Origin: Maniola hyperantus
Lineage: Eukaryota; Arthropoda; Insecta; Lepidoptera; Nymphalidae
Direction: 5' to 3'
Length of the DNA stretch: 64,000 nucleotides
Assembly: GCF_902806685.2 (NCBI RefSeq)
Contig: NC_048561.1
Coordinates: 4,959,157 to 5,023,156, forward strand
The first letter of the stretch is position 1; each line of letters opens with the position of its first letter. The translations under genes and the position numbers were made by a program. Below the pieces are notes generated by a model. The model did not search any database. It was not told the origin of the DNA and saw only the letters and a list, made by a program, of their open reading frames with translations. This document shows, in pieces, positions 43,570 through 54,949 of the stretch.

Positions 43570-44535
43570 TTTATATATTTTGATGTAAGTACAATAAAGT
43601 TTATTTTTATTTTTTATTTTACATGAGTATGATCTTTTTCTTCTCCCAATGTATTTATTATCAGTTGAAAATAGGGATTGTAAGAACCAATACATATATG
43701 ACAGAAAATTGTAAGAACAATTTAACATTTTCAGTGTGAGATTTCATACAAATGACATGGCTACCTATACAAGCAAGTTGTAAAAGCCACACTTCATTTG
43801 GCAGATAGACAAAGATGGCAAACACGACTAGTGACAAGACACTATTGTACCTACTGTTTCTTGTATAATTTAATTTTTTTTTTATAAATATTTTGATGTG
43901 AGTACAATAGTCTTTTTTATTTTTTATTTCACACGAGTAATGAGTATGATCTTTTTCTTCTCCCAACTTATTAATTATTATCATTTGAATACAGGGATTG
44001 TAAGAACCAATACATACATGACAGAAAATTGTATGAACAATTCAACATTTCAGTGTGAAACTTCATACTGCTACATACAAGAAAGTTGTAAAAGCCACAC
44101 TTCACACTATAATACAATTTCTTCTTGTTTAATTTTAAATTGTTTTTATTCATATTTTGATGTGAGTACAATGAAGCATTTTTTATTTCGCATGACTGTG
44201 ATGTTTTTCTTCTCCCAACAAATTTATTATCATTTGAATGTAGGAATTGTAAGAACCAATATTTACATCACAGAAAATTGTAAGAACAATTCAATATTTT
44301 CAATGTGGGACTTCATAGGAATGACATGCTACCTATACAAGCAAGTTGTAAAAGCCACGTTTCATTTGATAGATAGACAAAAATGGCAAACACGACTAGT
44401 GACAACACACTATTGTACTGTTTCTTGTATAATTTTAATTTTTTTAATAAATATTTTTATGTAACAAAGTTTTTTTTAATTTTTTATTTCACATGAGTAT
44501 GATCTTTTTCTTCTCCCAACATATTAATTATTTCA
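43570..44535. repeat. About 300-bp tandem repeat, three copies plus a partial fourth
   Basis: GAGTATGATCTTTTTCTTCTCCCAA recurs at about 43625, 43935, 44195 (diverged) and 44496. Each is followed by GTAAGAACCAATA, CAGAAAATTGTA and CAAGCAAGTTGTAAAAGCCAC. Copies have indels and diverge by roughly 5-15 percent, so the array is old. The frames that run through it are AT-driven and not gene-like. Confidence 0.85.
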
Positions 44536-44590
44536 AGATTATTGCAAGATAGGCTTGCTATGATTAAGACAATATAACAATGATAAGATA

Positions 44591-44767
44591 CAGTACGCGA
44601 CAGAAAGTAATGTACATGGGCCTTTAGAATGACATTTCGGCTTTGTAGACCATTGTCTCTATCGCTCATACCTTATGACGTTTTGTCGGCCTCAACGACA
44701 GATACAATGCTTCACAAATCAGCTATCTCCTTCTAAAGGTATGTACATTACTTTCTGCCGTGAACTG
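44591..44767. mobile_element. 177-bp Tc1/mariner-type MITE
   Basis: Termini CAGTACGCGACAGAAAGTAA and reverse complement of CAGTTCACGGCAGAAAGTAA extend to ATGTACAT, flanked by TA on each side. A related, less complete copy ends at about 53700 (GTATATTACTTTCTGCCTCGTACTG). Confidence 0.85.
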
Positions 44768-44789
44768 TAGACTGCATCATTGCCATCAT

Positions 44790-44895
44790 GCGCTAAAGCA
44801 TCAAACGACAACAACACAACAATGTCAAAGCATCGAACGACAACAACACAACTATGTCAAAGCATCAAACCACAACAACACAACAATGTCAAAGT
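44790..44895. repeat. 32-bp tandem repeat, three copies
   Basis: AAAGCATCAAACGACAACAA CACAACAATGTC-type unit repeats three times with single-base changes. Confidence 0.85.
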
Positions 44896-44987
44896 GATAC
44901 AGGAACTGTAACAACTGTCTAGCCATTTCTCCCAATCTTCTTGAGAAGGAACACAACGCAACCACTTTAGATGTTTTATTGATTGAA

Positions 44988-45162
44988 TTTTTATTTTAAA
45001 AGAATATTAGCCATGTTAAATGACTAATATTCCCCTTTCCTCTCCAACTAAGCGTCAAGCTTGTGGTACGAGTAGGTACGACAATAGTGCAACAGGCAGG
45101 GTTTGAACCGTCAACCTTTGGTTTTCAGTCCACTCCTTTACCCGTTGAGCTATTGAGGCTAT
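44988..45162 (-). mobile_element. tRNA-derived SINE
   Basis: Read on the - strand it begins GCCTCAATAGCTCAACGGGT (A-box-like) and has GGTTCAAACCC (B box) about 50 bp later, a tRNA-like head with a GAA-like anticodon loop. It is followed by a unique body GGGGAATATTAGTCATTTAA and an A-rich 3' end. This is a familiar lepidopteran SINE. RNA polymerase III promoter boxes are intact in sequence. Confidence 0.85.
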
Positions 45163-45169
45163 AATTTGC

Positions 45170-45940
45170 AACATTACCCTGTTTAAGTGCTAACAGAAGC
45201 TGTTTTCACCATCTGCTAACTTCACTTAAGACTTCAGTATTACATTTTTGTGAGTGAAGTGAGCAGGAGCACTTTAATTGAGTAACATCAATCATTTCTG
45301 TTAACAGCAACACAACCCCTGAACTAATGCAGATGAATGAATGAATGAAATATTGCTTTATTGTACACCATAAGGTAAATACAAATTTACAAGTTGAGGA
45401 GGATTTAATGATTAGTGTGACACAGTTCAGGATAAGGTTGTCAATACCTTAATAATAAAATATTAAAAAAAAATATATTTTCCTAAAAAGAAGCCAAAAA
45501 GAGACGCTGCAGTTATTCCTTTCCATCAATATTAAAAAAGACGAAGCTTAGGAATTTATGCTGACATTTTGGAGTGTTTTATAAAGTTAATTAATAAAAA
45601 GCTTTTACTGTAGAAAAAGCTCAAAATAATAAATGAACCGGCACCTTTGCTTCGGGCTTCGGCACATGGTATTTACACTTTACATCATTTTTCAATTTTG
45701 TTATTGCTTCGTGCCACTTATTTACACAATATAACATGGAATTTATTCCAAATTAAATGAAAGACCTCCTAATAGTGAAGTGCGAATCAAACAAAGTAAA
45801 AAAGGAAGACCATACAAAACACCACTTCAATTTCAAAATGGCTGAAAAGTAGTAAGGACGCCGCGCCGGTCGCAGAAGTTTGCAAAGGCTGGCTGTCACA
45901 GTGTTGCAAGGTCTTAATTTGAAATTTCACTTTACTACCC
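45170..45940. other. No gene seen
   Basis: Includes a worn repeat at about 45330-45450 (AATGAATGAATGAAATATTGC, TATTGTACACCATAAGG). No coding motifs. Confidence 0.4.
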
Positions 45941-45943
45941 TGC

Positions 45944-46000
45944 TTATTCAATAATATATAATATATATATATAAATATTATATTATATATTATTGAATAA
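45944..46000. repeat. AT-rich perfect hairpin
   Basis: TATTCAATAATATATAATAT and its reverse complement form about 20-bp arms around a short AT loop. A second, weaker AT palindrome follows to 46045. Likely cruciform-prone microsatellite. Confidence 0.8.
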
Positions 46001-46208
46001 TTGAATATATATATATATAAATATTATATAGTAATATATATTACTTATCTATGAAATAAATTTGAATTTGGAATTTTGTAGGTAGGTATTTGACATGTAT
46101 TTGAAGAATCAATTTTTTTTAAATATATGTTACAGCCCTGGACGTCAGTCCTTTAAGGCCTTGAAGAATAAAACCAAAGACCAAAGAGAGCCAAACTAAA
46201 CCAACAGT

Positions 46209-46275
46209 TATACAGTGCGACAAGGCTTTCTTGGCACTTGAATGACATTGACAGAGGGGCACTGTTGGAGACACA
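46209..46275 (+). mobile_element. Partial MITE, CAGTGCGACAAGGCT family
   Basis: ACAGTGCGACAAGGCTTTCT then TTGGCACTTGAATGACATTG matches the left half of the full copy at 55509-55677. The right half is missing. Confidence 0.75.
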
Positions 46276-46279
46276 GGAT

Positions 46280-47180
46280 GGTGTACTAGTACTACGTATA
46301 AGTACTTCCTGTAAGTACCAGGACATAGAGATAGTATTCACGATTTAAAAGAGGCCGAGAAATGCCGACAACTCGCTGCCGGTGTCAGACTAAGAATCAA
46401 GTAAATTTGGCAGACGCGTATACCCGAAAGAGACAAAACAACAAAAGAAATAATACTTACGTATGAAAGGTTATGTTTTATAATTTGCGTTCGCTACAAC
46501 TATGCACCATAAATGGCTTGTAGACATTTTCAATACTAAATTTAAAACAGAAAACTAAATAAAAACTCGTAATATTTGCAATAAATTACTAACACAGAGG
46601 TTTGTTGGGCACAAAATACAACATGCCCAACAAAAAAAGCTAAACTATGACAAAGACAAAAAACTGTGTTTATATCTCTATTACTCTTCAGACTTGCTCC
46701 TTTTTATACACCTAGCTTGCTCTAACAAGGTATTATTATTTTAATGCCGGTCGCCGGTCTCGTCTGAGCTGCCGGTACTTTAGTAGGTAGGTAATAGGTA
46801 TTCGTAGCAGCCAGCTGAGTGACCACTATTCGTTCATCTGCGTTGAATCTGTCTCAGTAATAGGTAGTGTTCTGCATGTGTTCTGTTCTGTGTTTCAGAC
46901 TAGTATCATAGTATATAGTGATCTGTGTGTGTTTCTGAGGCAAACGGTATATGTTATTGGTCTGTGAACGGTATTTTAAAAAATACCAATGTACTCTGTG
47001 TTTAAAACCGCTGTTAGCAAAATAAGTAAAATCGCTATCTTGGCGTGATCTTGTGATCTTGGCCAACGGTGGGATCGCAGGGTGGGATAGTAACCTTGTT
47101 TTATCAGTGTGCATTGTGATTTGCAGGTTCACAAAAAGACGCTGTTTAGATACTAGTGTGCCTGATAGGTATACTCTAGC
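46280..47180 (+). promoter_or_regulatory. Upstream region of the THAP gene
   Basis: No TE was recognised in the last 400 bases before the ATG at 47184, consistent with a promoter/5' UTR. No TATA box is clear. The 5' end is unknown. Confidence 0.3.
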
Positions 47181-47183
47181 AAA

Positions 47184-50100
47184 ATGCCATGTTCTTGCGC
47201 CTTTGGGTGCAAGCGGACAGCCGGTAAGCTTCATAGTCATAGTAAATCAAGTAAAATAGCACTGAATTTTTTGAAACCCTAAGTCTTGAAACACATTGCA
47301 CACCACTATATTATTATACTACCTTCCACCATATTAGTCTACGATTTAATTTACAAACATCTTTTCTAAAACCATTAACTTACTCAAAACATAATGTAAA
47401 TTTATTAGTCTTCAAACTTAAGTACCTAGGTATGTATATTTTATTTAAAAGTTCTCAAAGAAATACAAAATATAGATAAGCAGGCGAGAAAGAGGCGATC
47501 TAATTGAAACTTACAAAATACTAAATAATTATTATAATGTCCCAAATTTTGAGAGCATGTTTCCGAGAAGGAGCAATCCAAGATTTAGGGGACATGATAT
47601 GAAGCTACAATATCAATTTTGCCATCGTCAAATCCATTAAAACACTTTCTGACCAACAGAGTTGTTCACATATGGAATAAATTGCCTAAGGATGTGGTTA
47701 TGTCAAGTTCTGTGAACCAGTTCAAGAATAGATTGGACAAAAATTTGGAAGACTCGAAGCACTTCTGATATAGAGTAGATAATAAACATCATACTAAAAT
47801 TCAGCACATGAATTATTGTTTTTTCAACTTTTTCCAGGTGTTCCAATGCATAGATTCCCAAGTCAAGAAAAGTTTCCTGAGCGCTTCAAGACTTGGGTAA
47901 CTCTTTGTGGAGGAAAACTTGAAACGTCTGCAGACTGTCACGTTTATAAGGATAAACGCGTTTGTGACATACATTTTGAGGCAAAAGATCACAACCGTAA
48001 CAATAGACTCAATGCCTTAGCAGTTCCTTCACTTCATTTGACAGGTAAGAATTCTTAAATATATAAGAGGAAAAGGTGACTGACTGTTCTATCAACGCAC
48101 AGCTAAAACTACTGGACGGATCAGGCTGAAATTTGGCATGTAGACAGAGCCTTATGACGTAGGGATCCGTTAAAAAAGGATTTTTGAAAATTCAACCCCT
48201 AATGGGGTGAAATAGGGGTTTGAAATTTGTGTAGTCCACGCGGACGAAGTCGCGAGCATAAGCTAGTCTAAATATATAAAAGGAAAAGGTGACTGACTGT
48301 CTGACTGATCTATCAACAGCTCAGCACAGCTCAAACTACTGGACGGATCAGGCTGAAATTTGGCATGCTGATAGCTATTATGACGTAGGTATCCGTTAAG
48401 AAAGGATTTTTGAAAATTCAACCCCTAACGGGATGAAATAGGGGTTTCAAATTTGTGTAGTCTACGCGGACGAAGTCGCGAGCATAGGCTAGTTTATCTA
48501 TATTTATTACTAGATGATGTCCAGAACTATTTCCGGGAAGCAAGCTAACTCTGTGCCAAAATCCATACTAATATTATAAATGCTAAAGTGTGCCTGTTTG
48601 TCTATTTGCTTGCTTATAACTGTTTAACGGGTTAAAGTATAGTTATCCGGTACCTGCGTACGGGGGTGTGAGAGGGATTTCCCAGAAAAAGGGAGCCCCG
48701 CTTGGCGGAGCTCCCTTTTTCTGGGTGGTTTAAAAAGAAATAACCAACCACGAAGGGGCGGCGGGATGGCCTTCTGACCTAACCCATCCAAGTTGGGGTG
48801 CCCCCAAGTCCCGAGCTCGCTCCGCTCGCTCTTGCAGAGACCTTGGGACGCCCCACCATGCGGCGAAGGGTGCATGGTGGTGGGTAGGGAACATCCCCCA
48901 TCCCTCTCTCTCAATTCCCCTACTCCTGCCAAACGATAGTGAATTTTGACCGTTATGATTTTACAAAAAAAAATTTTACTGGAAAACTATGCGTTTCCGC
49001 AAGGGGGAAAGTGGGGGGGTGGCCCTCCCCCCTCCCAGTCCCGTGCGCACGTACCGGATGACTATACCCAACCTGTTTAACGAAATGATCTGCTTGACGA
49101 AATTTGGTACAGAGATATTTTGCATATTTGCATTTTGAATAAATAATAATTTTCAGATTCACGTCCTGAACCAAATGTTTGTGGCCAACAAGAACAGACA
49201 AGTGCAAGTGAGAGGATTCCAGTGGAAGACAATACTAACGTACTGATTGATATGACCATACTGTCACTAGATCGAGGTATGTATTCTACACAGACAATTT
49301 TAGGCAGTGGTCGGCAACTATCGGCGATTTTCTCTCAAGAAACGCACAATATCGGATTTATCTTAAGATCGACGAGGAATTTTAAAAAGCCTTCTAGCTC
49401 GATACATCTTTATCAAGCCATGGTTCGAAGTATAATGGAATATAATTCTGTAATATGGTCTCCGTACTATGCAGTTCATTGTCATCGCTTAGAAAGCGTA
49501 CAAAAGAAATTTATTCGCATTTTATCTTATAGGCATCATTTCGGCCATAGGCGCACACCTTACCACGACAGACTGAAACACTTTGGGTTACAAACTTTAG
49601 AATTTCGCCGGAAGTATTATCATTTAATATCTCTACATAGGATTATTCACTCCAAAATATATTCTCCCGTATTGCTGTCGTTGATTAATATTAATTATAA
49701 TGTCCGATTTAGAAACCCTAGACCTTTTGCCCTTAGTGTATATAAGAACAATACATCCTTTTACAATCCCGTTGTCCGTATGTGTCGCCTGTACAATGAT
49801 CTTTTCACAGCTAACTATAATATTGACATTTTTAATAATAATTTGAACATATTTAAAAAACATATTTATCAACATTTTGCATCTTCTCCACTTTAAGTAT
49901 ATTTTTCATAGTTAATTTTCTTGTATTTCTTTTTTCTGTGTTTTTATAAATTGTATCTTATCAGTTAGTTAGTGCATTTATTTATTTAAGAATTGTTGTG
50001 TACACATATTAAGGGTTACCGCTTAGATCTTAATCTATTGTTTTTTATTTTTATTTGGACCATTTATAGCTGAAACCTGTTTTGTGTGCCTTTATAATAA

Positions 50101-52677
50101 AATAAAATAAAATAAAATAAATGTACATTCCGTGTAAACGAAAGAGATGCATATATCAAAAGTTGCTCTCTGACTATTCACACTGCCGGTGACGAATCGC
50201 TTTACTAATTTTGTAGTTGAGCGACGAGCTTTCAAAAATAAACTCGCTCAGCGATATTCATTCAGCGATGCTCGCTCGCTTGAACACTTGTAATGTGCGC
50301 GCAGGTTTGCACAGGACTGAGCGACTGCGGGCGAATGGCGCGAGTAATCGCTCGTCGCACTTGCACACTCGCTTGTAGCCCAGCGACAAAACTATCGAAA
50401 CTACACACTCGCTTCCCGCTTATCGCCAACCCGTTTATAGTTTCTAGTTCAACCCCCAAGGGGGTGAAAAAAGGGTTTGGAATTTGTGCAGTCCACGCGG
50501 ACGAAGTCGCGAGCATAAGGTAGTTCTTACAATAAATTCAAAAAGAGTTCTCGCGGCTGAGGAAAAAGGCACCGTAATTAAAATATCACTTGCTTTAACA
50601 GTGAAGGAAAACATCGTGAGGAAACCTGCATGCCTGAGAGTTCTCCACAATGTTCTCAAAGGTGTGTGAAGTCTGCCAATCCGCACTTGGCCAGCGTGGT
50701 AGACTATGGCCAAAACCCTTCTCACTCTGAGAGGAGAACTGTGCTCTGTAGTGAGCCGGTGATCAGTGGCGTGCACAGGGTTTGAAGCCAGGGTAGGCAT
50801 TAGTTAGGTAGGAACCTGTTTACTGGCAGGTCATAATGTAAAATTTGCATTAAGCTATTACAACTGGGGTAAGCAGTGCATTTATGCCTCTATGACCTGC
50901 ATGCCACTGCCGGTGATGGGTTGATCATGATGATTTGTATTTGCAGAAGCAGTGGCCAGCATTGAAAACGACCATGCTTATAGTGCTTTTGGCAAAAGGA
51001 AACCACCTACAGTCAAACTAGTTCAAAGAAAACCAGCTATCACAAAGAAAATGCAAGGTAAATCATTTTTGAGTTTTATATTTTATACTTAGAGTTCAAC
51101 AAAATATGTTACACTAGCTCATACCCGCGACTTTATCCGCGTGGACTACACAAATTTGAAACCCTATTTCACCCCCTTAGGGGTAGAATTTTCAAAAATC
51201 CTTTCTTAGCAGATGTCTACATCATAATAGCTATCTTCATAAGTGCGGACCAAATTTCAGCCCGATTTGTCCAGTAGTTTTGAGCTGTGCGTTGATAGAT
51301 CAGTCAGTCAGTCAGTCAGCTTTTCCTTTTATTACCCGACTAAGGCAAAGCCGTAAGGAACATTTATGATTTTCTAACTTTTTGAAGTTATTTGCGTTTT
51401 AAGTAATTAAATATCACTTGCTTTAACGGTGAAGGAAAACATCGTGAGGAAACCTGCATGCCTGAGAGTTCTCTATAATGTTCTCAGAGGTGTGTGAAGT
51501 CTACCAATCCGCATGGTAGAACCCTTCTCAGTCTGAGAGGAGACCCGTGCTCTGTAGTGAGCCGGCGATGGGTTGATCATGATGATTTGTATTTGAAGTT
51601 GCAGTGGCCAGTACGGAGAACGACCATGGTTATAGTGCTTGTGGCAAAAGGAAACCACCTACAGTCAAACTAGTTCAAAGAAATCTAGCTATCACAAAGA
51701 AAATGCTAGGTAAATCATTTTTGAGTTATATTCTACTAACTGATGCCCGCGACTTCGTCCGCGTGGAATTAGGTTTTTAAAAATCACCCTTTGATTTTCC
51801 GGGATAAAAATACCCTATGTCACTGTCCAGGTCTTTATCTATACCCATGCAAAAAATAACGTCAATCCTTTGCACCGTTGCGACGTGATTGAAGGACAAA
51901 CCAACAAACAAACACACTTTCGCATTTATAACAAGGGTACTGATAAAATAAAATAAAATAAATAAAAATCTTTTTTATTCGTATAAACTTTTACACTTAA
52001 AGGTGAAGGAAAACATGGTGAGGAAACCTGCATGCCTGAGAGTTCTCCATAATGTTCTTAGAGGTGTGTGAAGTCTACCAATCCGCACATGGCCAGTGTG
52101 GTAGACTATGGCCAAAAACCCTTCTCACTCTGAGAGGAGACCCGTGCTCTGTAGTGAACCGGCGATAATGCCCATCTCTAGTTACTTACAGTCCGTACAA
52201 AATGACTCCTCACGCGCTATTTTAACTCTGTGGGTCAACTGGCATGGCAAAAGTACGGTTCACCTTCAAAATACGGAGTAAAATCGTTATTTTGACATGA
52301 AATTTGACACAAAAACTTAAAATGGCGTGTGAGGAGTTAAATTTTACGCGTTATATATTATTTAAATATTTAAAACTACAAATAATTCCCACTAAGCACA
52401 TAGTTTTCATTTTACAGTTCCGAGAATGAAAACTTCGAAGCCATACTCTAAGGAGGCAGAGAGAAAAATTAGGGATCTGCAGTTCGAAATCCTCAGATTA
52501 AGGAGAAGGTGCAAATTTCTCGAATATAAGCTGGAAGATGCAACAAAACTGACTGACAACGAACCACAAATAACCACAACTAATATCACACTACCACCAG
52601 AAATATTCACACAAATTTACGTCACACGTCCGGGGATGAGTCACAGAAACTCAAATGTGCACCAAATTTTAACTTAA
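47184..52677 (+). CDS. THAP zinc-finger/coiled-coil protein, six exons
   Basis: Exons: 47184-47223, 47838-48044, 49157-49276, 50947-51057, 51599-51709, 52418-52677. All five introns are phase 1 with GT-AG ends, giving 282 residues. Exons 1-2 form a THAP domain: MPCSCAFGC, W in FKTWVTLC, C-x2-H in VCDIHF, and AVPSL in place of AVPTIF. Exons 4 and 5 are tandem duplicates encoding GKRKPPTVKLVQR. Exon 6 encodes a basic coiled coil (SKEAERKIRDLQFEILRLRR, then CKFLEYKLEDA). Without any transposase domain, it looks like a host nuclear DNA-binding regulator. Its introns carry MITEs, a LINE and short repeats. Confidence 0.85.
48060..48500. repeat. Two tandem copies of a lepidopteran short repeat
   Basis: GGACGGATCAGGCTGAAATT to CGCGGACGAAGTCGCGAGCA occurs twice (about 48070-48268, 48283-48495). 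Other copies: 50450-50523, 57690-57838 and, inverted, 51112-51345 and 55850-56010. In intron 2 of the THAP gene. Confidence 0.8.
48640..49064. mobile_element. MITE with 27-bp TIRs and an internal perfect hairpin
   Basis: TATAGTTATCCGGTACCTGC at 48638 is inverted at the end as GTACCGGATGACTATA (49066), with TA as probable duplication. At 48681-48725 the arms CCCAGAAAAAGGGAGC and GCTCCCTTTTTCTGGG form a 16-bp perfect stem. It lies in THAP intron 2, inside an older repeat. Confidence 0.75.
49305..50450. repeat. GCGA-rich MITE-like element interrupted by a LINE
   Basis: CAGTGGTCGGCAACTATCGG at 49307 through GAAACGCACAAT (49350) resumes at 50119 with AATGTACATTCCGTGTAAAC and continues to GTTTCTAGTTC (50450). 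A related element without the LINE lies at 57938-58192, arranged with its CTAGAAAC..GTGTGTAG block inverted. Likely a fold-back type non-autonomous element. In THAP intron 3. Confidence 0.6.
49352..50120 (+). mobile_element. 5'-truncated LINE (family B), copy B
   Basis: From GGATTTATCTTAAGATCGAC to the AATAAAATAAAATAAAATAAA tail it repeats the last 184 codons and 3' UTR of copy A (33849-35026) with only scattered differences. No reverse transcriptase core remains. It interrupts the GCGA-rich element; the uninterrupted equivalent is at 58110-58190. Confidence 0.92.
50575..51730. repeat. Segmental duplication carrying THAP exons 4 and 5
   Basis: About 50575-51075 and 51405-51728 share the intronic repeat (GTGAAGGAAAACATCGTGAGG ... 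GGTTGATCATGATGATTTGT), the 111-nt exon and the start of the next intron. The first copy also carries the 146-bp MITE, absent from the second. The symmetrical phase-1 exon keeps the reading frame. Confidence 0.88.
50764..50909. mobile_element. 146-bp hAT-type MITE, copy 2
   Basis: CAGTGGCGTGCACAGG to ACCTGCATGCCACTG, flanked by the exact 8-bp duplication CCGGTGAT (50756-50763, 50910-50917). Same family and length as 36587-36732. Confidence 0.95.
51741..51960 (+). repeat. Lepidopteran interspersed repeat
   Basis: CTGATGCCCGCGACTTCGTC, GATTTTCCGGGATAAAAA, CACTGTCCAGGTC, GCGACGTGATTGAAGGACAA, CACACTTTCGCATTTATAA. Partial relatives occur at 54994-55115 and 60150-60205. Confidence 0.75.
52003..52170 (+). 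repeat. GTGAAGGAAAACATSGTGAGG repeat
   Basis: Same family as in the duplicated THAP introns (50599, 51428). Further copies: 57206-57345 (+) and 60253-60430, 61655-61772 (-). Probably a non-autonomous retroposon. Confidence 0.75.
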
Positions 52678-52774
52678 TAGTCCAGAAAGTTAGGATTTCG
52701 GTGCAAATTTGCTGTGACAAACAGACACACAAGTAAAAAGTCAGGCTCACGCACCGAGGGTTACAAGCCTTTTT

Positions 52775-53305
52775 AGGGTTCCGTAGTAAACAAGGAACCG
52801 TTATAGTTTCGCCATGTCCGTCCGTCCGTCCGTCCTCGGTTAATCTCAGAGACTTAGTGCTAGAAATCTGTAATTTGGCATTGGTATAAATATTAATCAC
52901 GCCGACAAAGTGGTGAAATAACATTGTGATAAATATTTTTTTTTAAGGTAGCTAGCTCCCTTAGTACATGTAAAGTGGGGATGAATTTTTTTTCTCGTCT
53001 ACCCCCTAGTGTGGGGTATCGCTGAATAGGCCTTTTAAAAATACTGTGGGTATGGGAACATCATTTTTCGATTTCTAGATCCGTTTGTAAAATATGATGT
53101 TTTAAAGTGCTAATTTTATTAGAGTCAAGTGTCGTCGTCGTGTGTGTGTGTGTGTCCCCCTCTATCAGCCAAATGGTAGGAACGTGAAAAAAATCACAGC
53201 AGTATATATAATCAATTTTAAAGGAAAACTATCATGGCTAAGTAGGGTTCACAGATTAAGGAATTATATCTGTATTTCAAGGTTAATTGTGACTACGGAA
53301 CCCTA
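52775..53305. repeat. Interspersed element with AGGGTTCCGTAGT inverted ends
   Basis: AGGGTTCCGTAGT at 52775 and GACTACGGAACCCT near 53304 are inverted. CGTCCGTCCGTCCGTC lies just inside the left end. Non-coding, about 530 bp. Confidence 0.65.
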
Positions 53306-53384
53306 CATTGCGCGTAGCTCGCCACGCACTTGCCGGTTTTTATTTTGGGCAGTTGCAGTCGTGTAATAAAAGCAATTTTAACAA

Positions 53385-54949
53385 ACTATTTTGTTTTATT
53401 TGACACATTCTTTTTTTTTAATTCTTCCCTAGTCAGCCCGCCAGCGCTTGAGACAGTCGGGGTCGTTGCGGTAGCTGGTACGCTGACTGACGAACGAACC
53501 GCGCGGCAGACACTCCCGCCGTCGAGTATGGACTAGGTCCCTTCGACCTTTAGAAGGAGATAGCAGATGAAATTTGTAGAGAATTGTTCCTGTTCCGAGA
53601 CCGACAAAACGGCATATTGGTATGAGTGACAGAGACAACGCTCTACAAAACCGAAATTTCATTCTAAAAGCCGATGTATATTACTTTCTGCCTCGTACTG
53701 TACCTATCTAATTTTTTTTAAGTGGCGAGCAAACTAGCTTGCGGGGCCCATGAACATTTGCAGTACCTACTAAAGGAACCACTAATGCGTTGCCAGCTTT
53801 TCAGGAATTTGTTGGTCCGCTTGAATAACCCCATGTAATCTAATGGGAACAACGCCGTAGAGAGGGCGGGGAAAAAGGGTTTTTATTAAAATAAAAGCCA
53901 GTTTTTATTAGCAACAACATTTTTTCTCGACTCTTGTCTCTAGTCAGCCCGCAGACACCTGTCAGAGCACCGCTTCAGACAGTCGGGGTCGTTGCGTCAG
54001 TGCGCGCGGCAGCTGGCCTGACATCTAGTTACCTAACCTACCTAAGCCTTTTGAGCTAGTGTAGTTATAGTGAAAGTGTAATGCTAGTGCAATGCAAAGA
54101 ACACACCAACAAAGAGCTAGTGCAATTTAAAGAACACAAGAACAAAGTGTCTTTCAATAAGGTCTCTTAACTATAAACTAAGATAAGTCAATGGACCGAT
54201 TCGTAAGTATAAATACGATTATAAGTTTAGGTTAATTTAATATTGCTTATAAGCCTCTCTCATAGGCTAAATTGTAATGGTAGGAAAGTACTGACAACAG
54301 TACTTTACGATTTAAAAAAGATTGTGCGTGGAAAAGGATTTTTATTAAAATAAAAGCCAGTTTTTATTAGCAACATATCTTTTCACTTCCTAGTCAGCCC
54401 GCAGACACCTGTTGGAGCACCGCTTGAGACAGTCGGCGTCGTTGCGGCCGCGCGCGCGACAGCTGGCCTAGCATCTAGTCACCGTGCGCACGTTGACCGA
54501 CGAACCAACCGCGCGGCAGACACTCCCGCCGTTGAGTATAGACAGTGAGGACTCTTCTGGAGGCCGATGAACCTACCTATTTTTTTTAATGACGAGCAAA
54601 CGAGCAGGCAGGTCATCTGATGAAGTGATTAGCGCCGCCCATGAACATTTGCAGTACCAGAGAAACTACCAATACGTTGCCGGCCTTTCAAGAATTTGTT
54701 GGTCCGCCCCTTGAATAACCCCATGTAAGAACACCGCCGAAGGGAGTTGATTTCACAGTTTGCATGTGCGTGGAAAAAAGGTATTAAAATAAAAGCCAGT
54801 TTTTTATTAGCAACAACATTTTTTCTCCACTCTTGTCTCTAGTCAGCCCGCAGACACCTGTCGGAGCACCGCTTGAGACAGTCGGCGTCGTTGCGGCAGT
54901 GCGCGCGGCAGCTGGCCTGGCATCTCGTCACCGTGCGGACGTTGGTACG
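53385..54949 (-). repeat. About four tandem copies of a terminal exon (period about 450 bp)
   Basis: TAGTCAGCCCGCAGACACCTGT recurs at about 53939, 54393 and 54839, with a shorter version at 53430. Each - strand copy has the Cys-rich coding end, TAG stop and, about 30 bp on, AATAAA. Only the copy nearest the gene (54839-54949) is fully open. Copy at 54393 has a TAG in place of a Gln codon and lost a Cys; copy at 53939 has a TGA for a Cys; copy at 53430 is internally deleted. Confidence 0.8.

Noticed and set aside
45088..45162. tRNA gene with GAA-like anticodon
   Set aside because: The tRNA-like head is joined to a SINE body and A-rich tail, and stems are imperfect; it is the promoter part of a SINE.
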